From Pollenia angustigena (Eukaryota; Arthropoda; Insecta; Diptera; Polleniidae): a stretch of 64,000 nt of DNA. Location of the stretch: assembly GCA_930367215.1 (NCBI GenBank), contig OV884059.1, forward strand, positions 33,595,882 through 33,659,881. Direction: 5' to 3'. Position 1 is the stretch's first letter, and every line of letters starts with the position of its first letter. Below the pieces are notes generated by a model. It had not been told where the DNA came from and did no database searches. It saw only the letters and a program-made list of their open reading frames with translations. Shown piece by piece: positions 29,899 through 41,503 of the stretch. The translations under genes were made by a program, and so were the position numbers.

Positions 29899-31692
29899 CA
29901 GGTAGGGATGCCAATCGGGACTGGTTTTCGCAAATCCCGGGATTCGGGATTTCAAAAAATCAAATCCCGGAATCCCGGGATTTTTCGGGATCCCGGGATT
30001 TTACGGGATCCCGGGATTTTCCGGGATATCGGGATTTTTCGGGATTCGGGGTTTTTGAAAATTAGAAGATAAATGCTTTTTATAGATATTTATTAAAAAA
30101 AAAAAGTCATTAAAAGCGGTTTACAAGCAAAAGTTTTATATTAATTTGTTATTTTAAATTTAAAGATAATGTTATATATATTACTTACATTAAAAATTGT
30201 GATTTTTTCTTAATTAATGATTGATTTAATTAAAAATATGATAATAAAAAACAGCGTACGATTTCTAACAATTTGTTAATTGATTCAACTAAAAAATAAT
30301 TACCATAAAATTTATATTTTATTCAATTACCTCAGTTGATCCAAATTAATTTAAAACAATATTATATATATTGTAATTGAATAGAGCAAACTTGTATGTA
30401 ATTGATTTATTTGTAAGATTCTATTCAAATTTTTATTAAGTAATTAATTAATTCGAAATTAATTATCAAAATCAATTTATTTAGTTAACCAAAAAATCTA
30501 ATTTAAAAAAAAAACATTTTTATACCCACCACAAAGTGGTAGGAATTGTGTAGTGTTTAATTATGTATAATCGCTCCATAAATTGCCGTAGTTCCTATGC
30601 CTACTCTCGTGCAACACTTTTATATTTCTAGCCCTGTGAAGAGTAAAGTTTTAATGTAGAATTTGGTGCACCATTGGAATGTTTTGTTCATTTGAAAAGA
30701 CATTTTTTTCCTTTATTCATTTTCTTCTTTAATTATTTTCTTCACTACTCGTTAAAATTTCTTTATAATTGTTGGACATGCTTAAAACAAACAAAGCTTA
30801 ACTTTTTTGTTTCGTTTTTAATGACAGTATTAACAGAAATAATCAAGTAAATATTAAAGATCAGTATTTTGTTCCCTATGCTCTCAAGGGGGAATGTAAA
30901 GATGAATTTCTTTTTATAATAAAAGGTAAAGCAAGAAAATTTTGTTAACAATTTCGGGATTAACTAAATCCCGAAAATCCCGGGATTACAAAATTTAAAT
31001 CCCGGGATTCGGGATTTACTGAATCCCGAAAATCCCGGGATTTTCGGGATCGGGATTTCGGGATTGGCATCCCTAGTGCCAGGGCTGTCAGATATGGCGA
31101 TTTCTCGCCAAACGTGGCGATTTTGAAACGTGTTTGGCGGTGGGATTTCCCATTTGGCGACTGGCGACTTTTATGGCGATTTCTGATATAACTGGCGATT
31201 AACTTGGCTATTTTTACCATTTATATTATTTCGGCAATTTTGTTTAACAACTTGTCATTTTTTTGTTATCATTACTATTTTAAAAAACATATTAAGTGAA
31301 TTTTATATTCAGTCACTATTTAATTGTAATAGTATGTATGTAATTCGAATAGTATGAAGGTCAAAACTCCGGTAATGAAATCGGTAAGGCTGAAGTGTAC
31401 GATCTTATAGACTTGTGTACTTAATTTAAGTTTTTAACTGAATACATATATGATCTCCATTTTATGTTATTTAAAAAAAATTACAGAAACAAAACAAAAT
31501 TTACTTTGGCGATTTTTTTGTATTTTTTTTAAGTTTTTGGCGATTTTTGACTGAAAAATTATACTAGCGTTTTTTGTATGCAAAATTTAATTTAAAAAAT
31601 AAGAAAATTTCACAAAAACTGAACAAAATCGACGTTTGGCGATTTCTGGCATCCGGTTTGGCGATGGAGTTAAAAAAAATCTGACAGCCCTG
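29899..31692. mobile_element. hAT-like element (8-bp duplication ATGAGTGC), split by a second hAT element
   Basis: ATGAGTGC at 29891-29898 and 31693-31700. Its left end is cut after four bases (CAGG, 29899-29902) by the element at 29903-31075; it resumes at 31084. Joined across the insertion, the left terminal repeat and the right one (ATCTGACAGCCCTG) are perfect 14-bp inverses. The interior repeats TGGCGATTT many times near both ends. It is inserted in a fragment of the mini-me-like family (TATTTGGCTGTGCCGAA at 31701). Confidence 0.9.
29903..31075. mobile_element. hAT-like element with CCCGGGATT repeats (8-bp duplication GTGCCAGG)
   Basis: GTGCCAGG at 29895-29902 and 31076-31083. Terminal repeats TAGGGATGCCAATC and inverted GATTGGCATCCCTA are perfect over 14 bp. 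Both ends carry dense CGGGATTT/AATCCCG repeats (29935-30050 and 30952-31065). The A/T-rich middle has no gene; a short ACCCACCACAAAGTGG stretch near 30525 resembles a mini-me end. Confidence 0.9.
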
Positions 31693-31700
31693 ATGAGTGC

Positions 31701-33599
31701 TATATTTGGCTGTGCCGAATTTTTATACTCTTCAACATAATGCGAAAATAAAAAAAAGTTATGTAAATACCGTTTTTTAGATATAAATAAATCAAATTTG
31801 TGCCGCGACAGACATCATAAATCAACTTCGCTCGAAAGGTAATAGCCTTTTCACACTTGTCAACATTTAACATTTAACATCAATTTGCGAAAATGTTGGA
31901 ATTTTCCCATAAGAAATACATAGGGCTAAAAATCAACATTTTTACAGAATGTTACTATCTCATTTTGTTCCCTTTTACATTTTTCGATTATTTTAGTGTA
32001 ATCACTAGAAAAGTGGCAATAAATTCTGTTATTATTGTGGCATCACTGACAAAATGGCAGTTGCTTTGAAAGCAGCGTTACCATTTCTCAAGTTTTTCCT
32101 TTTTTGCAAGCCTTGTTTTGCTTAATTTTGCTTAAATTATTAAACAAAATGAATTAGAAATACATTTTGGTGTTATCTCTTAAAATGTTGTTACTTTTGT
32201 AGAAAAAAAGTATTTAAAAAAAAATAAAAGTTTTTTTTTCAGAAATGGTGACATTTTTTGTTAATGGTAAATGTTAGATGTTTCAAGTGTGAACTCGTAT
32301 TTCACTTTTTCAACATCTTCTATGCGTTCCTCCGAAATGTATGCAAGTGTACAAAGGGTATAAATGGATTCCAAAATCGATTTTCGATTTACCGATCGAC
32401 TTTTTATATTGCGGTTTTTGAAATCGATTAATCGAACCTCAAAATCGATTTTGAAATTGATTTCAAAATCGTTAAAGACTAATTTGCAAACTTATACCTT
32501 ATATCACAAAGGTGGATACACCAGCATTTTTTCGGCAGACTACTAGAGAAATAAAACTGAGATTTTTACAGTGGGTAGATAGGTATGACTACTTTTTATA
32601 ATTTTTCTGTAAAAAGTGAAAATGTGTACATTTTGAGATGGTCTTTAGAGGAACAAGGGCATGTACATTTCGTACATTAAAATTGTATTCTTGTGTAGTC
32701 AAAGGAGGTGATTTCGTATCTTGCTTCACGTTAAACGAAATCACTTTTGATCGGAATTGATTTCTGTGACAAGCCTGAATGTATGGATAGTATTTCAAAG
32801 AATATGATATTTCCTGATCGGTGGTGGCTGTTTCTTTGCTAACTTACTACATATTAAGTTAGTTTTAGAAAACAAACGTTTGCATGACTTTGATGACGGA
32901 AAGATGCAGAAATATTTCCTTGTAATTTCGTATTTGATAGGATAAATTACATACTTTTTGTTTTTTCACTCTGCTTACAACTAGAACGAAGACTTCGATC
33001 GCTTAACTTACATTTGAAGCAAAAAAAATAAAATATTGTTAATATCACTCACACACAGGTCTGCTTGAATATTAACGTATTCCATAATTTTGTGACGTTT
33101 GTATGCAATATTTGCTACATGTGCAAAAAATTGTCATATGCAGCAAAACAATGTTTAATGAGCCTTAAAAATGGGTATGTAGAGCAAAGTCGATGCTTAA
33201 CATCTCGGATTCTATACGAGATATCAAAAAAAAATGGATTTTGGAATATGAGCGAAAGTATTGATGCCATATATAATTCATCTCTAACTCATTTTTTTTT
33301 TCAAAAATTGCGTATAGGCTAAATCTATGTTCACCTGACGAAGTGTGTTAGTAAAAATATGTTGTTTTTTAATTTTTTTTTTCATTTCTTTTAGGTTTGT
33401 AATAATGGGACACATTTTACACGATCGATAAGATCCTACCTTTAGCTATCGGTAAGTTATCGGTTTACTAACGTGAATTATCGGTAAGTTATCGATTTAC
33501 TAACGTAAACTTTAAAGTTAATGTCAGTATTTTTTGCATAAAATAAATAAAAATAATAATACATAATAACAAAAAGCAGGAAAGTATAGACATACACAT
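31701..33599. other. Repeat-rich intergenic region between TE cluster and the coiled-coil gene
   Basis: 31853-32305 has MITE-like ends (CTTTTCACACTTG near 31857 and inverted CAAGTGTGAA near 32286) around AACATTTAACAT repeats. 32355-32660 is rich in AATCGATTT and matches 60275-60575, so it is a shared element. 33435-33500 holds a short tandem duplication of CGGTAAGTTATCG. No gene is visible. Confidence 0.45.
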
Positions 33600-34499
33600 T
33601 TATTTGTTTTTTCCAAATTTTAAAGTATCTACATCGTTTTGTGATCTTATTAAAATTGGTTCGCAAAAGGTCGATCGAGTTTTCTTGGCATATACCGAAT
33701 TGTTTCTCCAATAGATTAATTCGTAGCCATGGGATTTTAAAATTTTCGCATATTGATACAAATTGTAAACTTCATCGCTGACATAATCGATGATTTCTAT
33801 GTCGTTCAAGTTCAAGTTCGAGTGAAGTCTTAGTTTTTCCTTATTTTTTAGAAATTCAATTTTTAACTCAGGCGTTCGAAATTGTACAATCAATATGGTT
33901 TTGTCGGGTTTCAAATTGTGGCGTTTATAAAATTTTCTTTCCATAGTGTAAACTTTTACAATGTCTTTATCGGATATATTAATTTTCATATGACGACCCA
34001 AGTTAATGATAACTATTTTGGGAATTGCATTAAGTTGTAATTCAGATAAACCTTTTACAAGAACACTGTTTGCATCGGCATTATCGTTATCAGGAAAACT
34101 GTTTATTTGCTGTCGTTGGTTTTTAATTGCGTTGGAAGAAGATGGAGAATGCCTTTCAATATCATTCCTAATACTTTCATTGTGCTGTATTTTTTGCTGG
34201 AGTGCAACTATTTCCTGTTTAAGTCGTTTATTTTCAGAAATTAGTTCTAAATTCTTGGCTTCTAGGCGTTGAATCTCTTTTTTATGGAGTTTTTCATTCT
34301 GAGAACTTTTATTTTTTTGCAGTTTCAATAAATACAATTCCTCCTGCAAATTCCGATACTTTGTTTCATTTTCTTTGTTGAAATTTTCCGAAGAAATACT
34401 GCCTCGCAGTTTTGTTTCTAGCATTAGAACATAGGATATAATTTGGGTGTCGGCATTTTTAAGCTGGTCATTTGGTCTGTTTAAATTAACATCTTCCAT
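33600..34499 (-). CDS. Coiled-coil protein with FP-like C-terminal domain (299 aa)
   Basis: One uninterrupted coding exon. Residues about 25-120 are charged heptad-rich coiled coil (LQEELYLLKLQKNK, LISENKRLKQEIVALQQKIQ). After a polar linker, residues about 150-290 form a domain homologous to the C-terminus of the RING gene at 19251. Compare YNLYQYAKILKSHGYELIYW here with YSLFKYAKEKLRNIGFNIVF there; VQFRTPELKIEFL with AQFKSIDLKNKFL. The RING is missing. A probable 5'-UTR intron (34517-34590, GTAAGT...TTTTAG) lies just upstream of the ATG, supporting a real transcript. The stop codon lies inside AAATAAAT, so a polyadenylation-like AATAAA overlaps it. The fold is known from baculovirus FP proteins and many insect transposon ORF1-like proteins. 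Function here unknown; a domesticated or TE-derived gene is possible. Confidence 0.65.
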   Translation of the reverse strand: MEDVNLNRPNDQLKNADTQIISYVLMLETKLRGSISSENFNKENETKYRNLQEELYLLKLQKNKSSQNEKLHKKEIQRLEAKNLELISENKRLKQEIVALQQKIQHNESIRNDIERHSPSSSNAIKNQRQQINSFPDNDNADANSVLVKGLSELQLNAIPKIVIINLGRHMKINISDKDIVKVYTMERKFYKRHNLKPDKTILIVQFRTPELKIEFLKNKEKLRLHSNLNLNDIEIIDYVSDEVYNLYQYAKILKSHGYELIYWRNNSVYAKKTRSTFCEPILIRSQNDVDTLKFGKNK

Positions 34500-34516
34500 A
34501 ATTTATTGCTAAAACA

Positions 34517-34590
34517 CTAAAATATACAATAATAACAAAATATGTATGTATACATATGAATATAATCTTAAAAATTTAAAATAAACTTAC
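34517..34590 (-). other. Probable 5'-UTR intron of the coiled-coil gene
   Basis: On the minus strand GTAAGTTTAT begins at 34590 and TATTTTAG ends at 34517, 17 bp before the start codon. A second AG a few bases later is an alternative acceptor. This is a prediction from splice consensus alone. Confidence 0.5.
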
Positions 34591-34803
34591 ACTTCTTTGT
34601 TTTATTTTGTGTAAAATAATCGTCACTCTTAAATTGTAGTATGTAGTTGTTTTGGGAGTTGTACGTGCACTCTACACAGTGATTGGCTCTTAATTGAGGG
34701 GGTTTTTAAAAATTGTGCTGAATAAAGATATTTTGAGATGATATATTTATTATTTACATAAAATATGTATGTAAGTATGTATTTGTATTTATATGCATAG
34801 CAA

Positions 34804-37390
34804 CCCAGCGGTAACTATTGAAAGGACTGCAAGTGGCAGGCCTTTTTGAAGGCCTCAATACACATCAGAGAAAGTCAATGGGTATAAAAAAAATTAAAGT
34901 ACTCTAGCACATATCGACAATTTTCAATACGTGTGCGTACTCGTATCTGTTTATTCTCATACTTGTGTATATCCATGCGCATTTGATTATATTCATGTAT
35001 GTTATCATCAGCGTTGCCATTTTGGTGCCTTTCGGGTATTTTTTGGTGCTTTTTTGCTCATGCAATACCCGAAATTTTGTTAAACACCCGTTTTTGAAAA
35101 GCGGGTATTTATAGTGCTTTTAACAATTTCTCACAGTGCTTTTTAGTGCCTTTTATAATATTTATTTTTTTTGTACCATTTTTTAAAACTTCGATTATAT
35201 TGAGGATGATTAAGATGAGATTTGCTATTTGGGGTACAATTTTGGGAAGGCCTGTAAAGATTTTAATGTTTCAAATGATAAAAAAAACTGATAAAAGAAA
35301 GTTGCATTCGTTTTACCAAAAACTTTATTTACGAGGTTAGAGCTAGGCTTCCTAGCAATTTGGAAATTTTACAAAACGTTTACTTTTTTGCGTTGACAAC
35401 ATATTTTGTTTATTAAAATTTGGGATGTCATTAAGTTTTATAAGGAATGGTCGGTCACTGCAAATTTTCGGTAATTGCAACAGGCCAGATTTTTTCTAAC
35501 TACGAAAATCTAGCTCGCACTTTATTACTGTTTTACGACCAATTCAAACCCAGCTGATGATGATCCAAATGATTTGGTTGATATAATTTTTATTGAAGGT
35601 AATCTATGTATATATGTATAAATCGGCTAAGGCAAAACAGTTAAGAACACTTTCTCCTCCGTATGTCAATCGATTTGAACAAAATATACACCATTTAAGA
35701 GGTAGAAGTGCACAATGTATATTTTATTAAAATCTGTTCAATAATTTCAGAGTTATAAGCGTTCAAAATTGTAACTAACAAAAATGCAAAATAAATAAAT
35801 ACAAATTTATTTTCAATTATCAAATAATAAAAAATTAGGGTGATCGATTATTCGAAATTTTTCAGAAACCGGTTTTCGAATATTTCGACTATAAAAATCA
35901 AACCAGGCAAAACAGTTAAGAACGCTTTCTTCCTTTGTTTGTCAACCGAACCTCTATGGGGAGAAAAAAGGGGAAATATGGGAAAATAAATTTCTTTTTT
36001 TTACTTTTCTGTCCTTCATTTGATAATTGTTAAATTTTCTGTAATATAGAACTTAGAAACATAATATTGTAGGTGTAGATCCTGAGTGAGTGATAACCTA
36101 TAAGATAAAAAATGCTAGTATTTTTTGTTTTTCATCTGGAACTTTTTGAATTTTCGTTAACATTCGACCTATAAAGATAAAATTATAAATTAAACTGGGT
36201 GAATAAGAACATGTTAGGGGAGCTTTTTGGTACTTTTCGTTGTACATCTAGTACTTTGATTAATTTTCGTTAATATGAGACATAGAAACAGCAAATTAAA
36301 CGTGCAACGTCCTGAGTGGATGACAATATATATAATCGAGACTTTTTGATACTTTTTTGTTTTTCAATTGGTATTTTTTATACGGAACTTACAAAATTAA
36401 ATTAACTCACGTAGAAGATAATATATGAACCGGAGGTTGGTCCCTCGCCAAATCGATCCACTTTGAAGGAAAAAATAAATGCTCGAAACAAATAAATTCA
36501 TATATCGTCATCTTAAAATATAATAAAATGTGTAATTTTCGTTTCAATATCGTTAATAGTTCCAATTTTATTACGTTTTTTCCCTCTCCTGTAAACTTTT
36601 GAAAACTGCAGATAGGTTATTTCGTCTTTTAGGTGACGATATACTTAGATGAATTATGTTTTCTTCATATTTACAAAAAAAAGTTATGGTCGAATTTTGA
36701 CCATAAGGCGAACATACAAATGTAAATATATTTATTATTTAATCTTAAAAGAAAATGGTCCCCATCAACGCCATCGCCTTTTTTTAAATTTTGGAGGTAG
36801 GTATATAATATTCGGCAACGAGTTTTGTGTTAAATTAAATTTAAAAAATGGCTTAGTGCTTTTTTACGCTTTTTTTTGTTCAAAATAGTGCTTTTTAGTG
36901 CTTTTTTTAAATTTTAAAGTGCTTTTTGCTCTCAAAAAGTTGGCATCACTGGTTATCATACTTCCCAGCGGTAACTAGAATGAGTAAAGAGGCCTAATAG
37001 AAGGCCTTATTTAGCAGTCACAAACAGTCAGAAGTCCTTCTCGCCGCATTCCATACTTATTTATTTTTTACACAGGTTGTCATTGGGCGCAAGGCCTTCC
37101 ACACTTCCTTTAAAAATAACTTCGATCCCTTCCCAAAGAAGGGAGTAAGGAAGGTCACTAAGAACAAAAAGTAAATAAAACTGAACACCTTCGTTTCTCC
37201 CTTCTCAAAGAAGGGAGTAGCGAATGTGTACTGAATATTTCAGAAGGTCTTTTAAAAAGAAGATTATACCTTCTAGAAGCCATACTTTTGAAGGCAGGAT
37301 ATCATGCGAAGCGAATCTTTTAGAAAGGAGTATAGAGGCCTTCAAAAAGGCCTGCCACTTGCGGTCCTTTCAATATTTACCGCTGGGTTA
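34804..37390. mobile_element. CCCAGCGGTAA inverted-repeat element(s) holding a hAT insertion
   Basis: CCCAGCGGTAACTATTGAAA near 34805, continuing through GGACTGCAAGTGGCAGGCC, is inverted at about 37330-37388. A third copy of the terminal motif at about 36965 (CCCAGCGGTAACTAGAATG) suggests a complete member at 36965-37388 and a partial one at 34805. Both hold AAGGCCTT repeats. The space between includes the hAT element at 35009-36951. No clear target duplication. Confidence 0.5.
35009..36951. mobile_element. hAT-like element (8-bp duplication GTTATCAT) with a nested mini-me segment
   Basis: GTTATCAT at 35001-35008 and 36952-36959; ends CAGCGTTGCCA and inverted TGGCATCACTG. AGTGCTTTTT repeats sit near both ends. 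About 35622-36710 is an inverted copy of the mini-me-like segment at 24863-25830, so one element is nested in the other. No transposase. Confidence 0.85.
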
Positions 37391-38476
37391 TTGTGTTTCA
37401 TACTCGCACATATTCAGATACACCCATAGTTACATATAGCATTGACTTCAAACATTTTTTTTTTTTTGTTAAATTTTTTCATAAATGTTGCCAGAATTTT
37501 TTTTCCAAATTGAATCACAAATAAATACGTTTTTTCAAAATCGTTTGAGTACAATTCAACAAAATTTTATTGAAAAACAAATGATTGTTGACTTTAAAAA
37601 AATGTCTGTAATATATAGATTTGCGTTCTTACTTAAGAAAATCTAAAAAAATGACTAAATGGATGCAAATTAAAATACGTCGTGTTATTTTAATCGTTCT
37701 TAAAAAAACAGAAAAAGTTACCGTAATCCAAAAAAAAAAAACAAAGAATATTCATATTCGCAGTTAAGAAATGAGATATCACAGGTAAATACATTCATAC
37801 ATATTATGAGTTTGAGTGAACCCAGGTTATGTATATATCAGGGCCCATGCTCTACAGGTGGCAGCGAAAAGCCTGCTGACTTGGCAGTTCGAACCGATAT
37901 TTTTTTTGTTTCACAATGTTTTGCTTAGAAATGATTTGGAGCCGCAATGCTTATGTTGTTTTTGTATTGTTATAGAATATGTATACAGCCATGTTATGGA
38001 ATTCGAGTGAAATTGAAATCAATGAAGATTTTCCGTTAAATTTTTTTGGAAAATTACCATAGTTTTTCCTGCTAAGTTCTAATGAAGATAAGCTGTACTC
38101 AGCATATAAAACGAAATAATTTAATGAACTTTAAACACTGGGGCCAAATTATGGCATTCAATATCGATCGAAATTAAAATACCTTTTAAATAGGAATTTC
38201 GATCGATATCGAATGCCGTAATTTGGCTCCTGCCTGGTTCGTTTTCAATGTTTGATCGACTTTAATTTCACTCGGTTTCGACTTCCAGAACATCGTTATT
38301 TGTAGAGTTTAATAACTCTATTACATTAGTTGTAAGCTAAAATTATTGAAACATGTTCCAACTTTCATCACAATTTAATCTTAATAAAATTGAAGCCTTT
38401 ATTCGGTCAAAGGAATGGTTCCTTGTGAGGGACGATTATTAAAAAGTTCCTTAAGTCCTTTCACAAAAAGTATTGC
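37391..38476. other. Spacer with a tRNA-like stretch and a short hairpin MITE
   Basis: 37839-37905 reads GGGCCCATGCTCTACAGG, then GGCAGTTCGAACCG followed by a run of eight T, which resembles a degraded tRNA-derived sequence with B box and Pol III terminator. 38140-38229 is a 90-bp hairpin (CCAAATTATGGCATTCAATA, ATCGATCGAAATT and inverses). No gene. Confidence 0.4.
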
Positions 38477-38479
38477 TAA

Positions 38480-38753
38480 GTCTGAGTTTATACGGCTCAT
38501 GTCTTATTGACAAGATTCTTCCTTTTTCTTCTTTGAACATGAGTTGTCGTTCAAATGATTCATGTCATTCTGACGACGTGCGTATGCATGTGTGCTTTTT
38601 GATATTGAAAACAAAAACAAAATTAAACAACGAATAAGCAAGCAAAACGTAAAGACAGTACATGCATCTGTGTACTCGTTTCTTTTCCCCTCGCCCCTCT
38701 CGCCACTAAAGTAGCAATCTTGTCAATAAGACATGAGCCGTATGAACACAGAC
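38480..38753. mobile_element. PIF/Harbinger-like MITE, family F, copy 2
   Basis: Ends GTCTGAGTTTATACGGCTCA and inverted; TAA at 38477-38479 and 38754-38756. Very close to copy 1 at 28885, including the interior GTACATGCATCTGTGTACTC block. Confidence 0.85.
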
Positions 38754-38768
38754 TAATTGACATGAATA

Positions 38769-38911
38769 AGTGCCGGTTCACACACGTCAAGTTTGACTAG
38801 TCAAGTCCTGAGCTTTTAGGAAAGAGGGGAAAAACATGGCATTATCTTTTCCCTTCTCTCCTAAAAGCCCAAGACTTGACGAGTCAAACTTGACGTGTGT
38901 GAACCGCCACT
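38769..38911. mobile_element. Near-palindromic 143-bp MITE
   Basis: GTGCCGGTTCACACACGTCA at left is inverted at right with one mismatch. The arms run on through AGTTTGACTAGTCAAG and TCCTGAGCTTTTAGGA-like sequence. Only a short loop separates them, so it can fold into one long hairpin. Confidence 0.75.
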
Positions 38912-39056
38912 AACAAACGAGATCGATTTATATAGTTTTTGTACGTTATTTTTATCGTATTTTAAAAAACTTCACCGTTTTATGTTAATTGGAATGTCTT
39001 TTGGAAAATTAAATTTTTTTTGCTTAACAATTTTTGTCTTATTGGTATACGATTTA

Positions 39057-39199
39057 GGCCCGTTTTCACGACTTACCGTTAAAGATCGAATAACCTTATC
39101 CTTCACTTTTAGATTAAAGGGAACTTGTGATTATTAAAACCTCATTATCTGTTCGATAACTTCCTACATTCAGCTTTCGTTAAGTCGTGAAAACGGGCC
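39057..39199. mobile_element. 143-bp PIF/Harbinger-like MITE
   Basis: GGCCCGTTTTCACGACTTA and an exact inverse at the right end; TTA at 39054-39056 and 39200-39202. Non-coding. Confidence 0.85.
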
Positions 39200-39289
39200 T
39201 TAGTTCTGTACAAAATATTAATTTAATCATTTGTAATAAAAAAGTAATTTTTTAAAATTAAATAATTTTTTTTTTAACTGGATAAATTG

Positions 39290-39375
39290 TATTTTAGCTG
39301 GTACCTGGGCAGGACTCAAACTGGGCAATCCAGGACGCCTGTCAACACTACTTATGAGCCATAATTGGCTTACAA
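39290..39375 (-). ncRNA. tRNA-derived SINE-like head
   Basis: On the minus strand TGGCTCATAAGTAGTG (A-box-like) precedes CAGTTTGAGTCCTGC (B-box-like) by about 35 bases. No full cloverleaf. Likely a SINE remnant. Confidence 0.35.
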
Positions 39376-39529
39376 ATTTCTACTTAAAAGGTAATAGTGA
39401 ACCTTAAGTAATAGTGAGTTTTTCGAACCGGTAGAAACATGTGTAAATGCTAAGTAACAATATTTTTTCTCTGCTGCCTACCTGAATTGGTAGTGCATAC
39501 TCCTATTCTAAGCTGCTTTTACAATAGGT

Positions 39530-40300
39530 GCGTTTTAGTACTTTTACAGTAAAATGCAGTAAATGAGTAAACTAAAAAAATTTCTCTCACAAAAAGCTGT
39601 TGTCCAGAAAAGTACGCGAACGCAAAATTTGTAAAAATTCGTAAAATAAAGGCAACAGCTGATGGCAAATAATTGAAGTGTTGAAAAATATTGACACTTT
39701 TGACTACTTAGCTCGTTTTCTTATCGGTACTCGATTAAATACTTTTTATAACACGAACATTTTTGGAAAATACAAACAAACAATTTTATGTAATCTTTCA
39801 TATTTGTTTGTTTTTTATTTTATTTGATTTTACTAATTTGTAGCGGGTTAAATTATTTAAAAGAACGTGAATAATTTTTTTGCTATTGATTACTTAAGTA
39901 CCCAAATACTTTTACAACTCTAAAAAATTAACATAACAAAAAAAAAATTTCAAAAGTTTGTATTAAGCCAAATAAATCCTCTGGTATGGTTAATAATTAA
40001 TATTTATTCAATTTTTGTTTTGGTTTAATTTTTATTTCAACTTTTCTTTTATTTAACAATTTTTATGCTTTTTATTTGTTACTTTTGTTTGTTTACCTTT
40101 GAAACATGTTTTTTTGATTTACTAAATTTTACTGCAAAAATTTCTGCAGTAAAAATTTGTAAATACTCAGACAAGAACTGTCACTTTTCGCTCTCAATTT
40201 ATGTTCTTATTTACTGCATTTTGTGTACTCGAACGCAATTTCGTAAAATGCAGTAAAGTTTAGTAAAAAATAGTAAAAACTTTTGTGTTCTCGAACGCAA
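39530..40300. mobile_element. Possible MITE with AAAATGCAGTAAA motifs at both ends
   Basis: GTGCGTTTTAGTACTTTTAC at left and an imperfect inverse (AAAACTTTTGTGTTC, GAACGCAAC) at right. AAATGCAGTAAA is repeated at both ends (about 39552 and 40245). The target duplication is not resolved. The ORFs inside look random. Confidence 0.35.
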
Positions 40301-41029
40301 CTAATATCGCAATGGGTTAATCTATTTTAAATGTATCCTTTCGCATCAACAATTTAATATACCAAAATCAAAACAAAATACTTACGTCATAAAACTTTGG
40401 TCTACACACCCAGGCATAAAAAGTCTTACCGAATAATAGATATGTACTTTGCTGTTTTAAACAAATTTCTTTAAACACAAACATACTTTTTTTCTTTACT
40501 TTGTTTTTGAGTGACTGTTTTAAACACCTTTTTAGATCTACATACCTATTTGGTATAAATACATTCTATATTTTCTTAAAACATTACTACACTTTTGCAT
40601 GTACATATCAGAGAACTGTAAAATCACAATTTTTCTTGATTTATTCATACGCTCAAATTTACATTCACTCTTTGCCTGCAAAAGAAAGTTCAACGTTGGT
40701 AATTTTTAAATCGTTTCGTACACATTTGATTTTGCATGTGTGCGTTTTTTATTAAAAGTGCTTTGTTTGCATTTTTGTTGCGCACGCAATATAACACACT
40801 TGTGTAAATTCAAAAGGCACACATTCTTATACTTTTGCATTCAAGTAGTCATTGTCCACTCGATGAGACGCTTTGTTAACATTAACAACAATAAACCACT
40901 CGATGAGACGCTTTGTTAAACTTAACAACAATAAAAAGAATACATTGTACATACAGAACTACTGTACTTTTTAAGATGATAAAAAAAAGTATTCTGTTTC
41001 TATGGAAATTTTTCATACCTATTTCAGTA
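40300..41029. other. AT-rich spacer
   Basis: No gene recognised. Near 40858-40935 the sequence CTCGATGAGACGCTTTGTTAA occurs twice in tandem, 40-45 bp apart, a local duplication. Confidence 0.4.
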
Positions 41030-41032
41030 TAA

Positions 41033-41503
41033 AGGTAGAAGTACATGACACGCGTTAGTGCGCGCGCGCTATGTAGACATCTGTCAAAAAAAGTTAAACT
41101 AGTGTGTTTTTATAGAACAAGCTACATGCAAAATATTTTGACGCGTCTGCGCCAGAAAGTTGGTTAACTTTGAACTTTTTAACGCGTTGCGTATTTTTGA
41201 CAAGTAATCAGCTGACAATAAAAAGAATAATTTAACAAATTTGTGAATCATGAAAGAAAAACTTATTGAAGAGCTTAAAAAACATACAATATTTATATAA
41301 AAAGAATAAATTCAATAAAAATAATAAAATTTTGATATACTTTCGAGCCCGTTTTCAATGCAAAAATAAGTAAACAAATAAAAAACAGCTGACAGGAATG
41401 GCTTTTGTAACGCGTGTTGTGTAACTTGCAATTTTTCACGCGCTTAAGTTTTTAAACGCACGATACTCGTCGACGAACTGACGCGTGATATGTACTTCCA
41501 CCT
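41033..41503. mobile_element. 471-bp PIF/Harbinger-like MITE
   Basis: AGGTAGAAGTACATGACACG and the inverted CGTGATATGTACTTCCACCT; TAA at 41030-41032 and 41504-41506. ACGCGT motifs are repeated inside near both ends (41046-41190 and 41395-41485). Confidence 0.8.
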
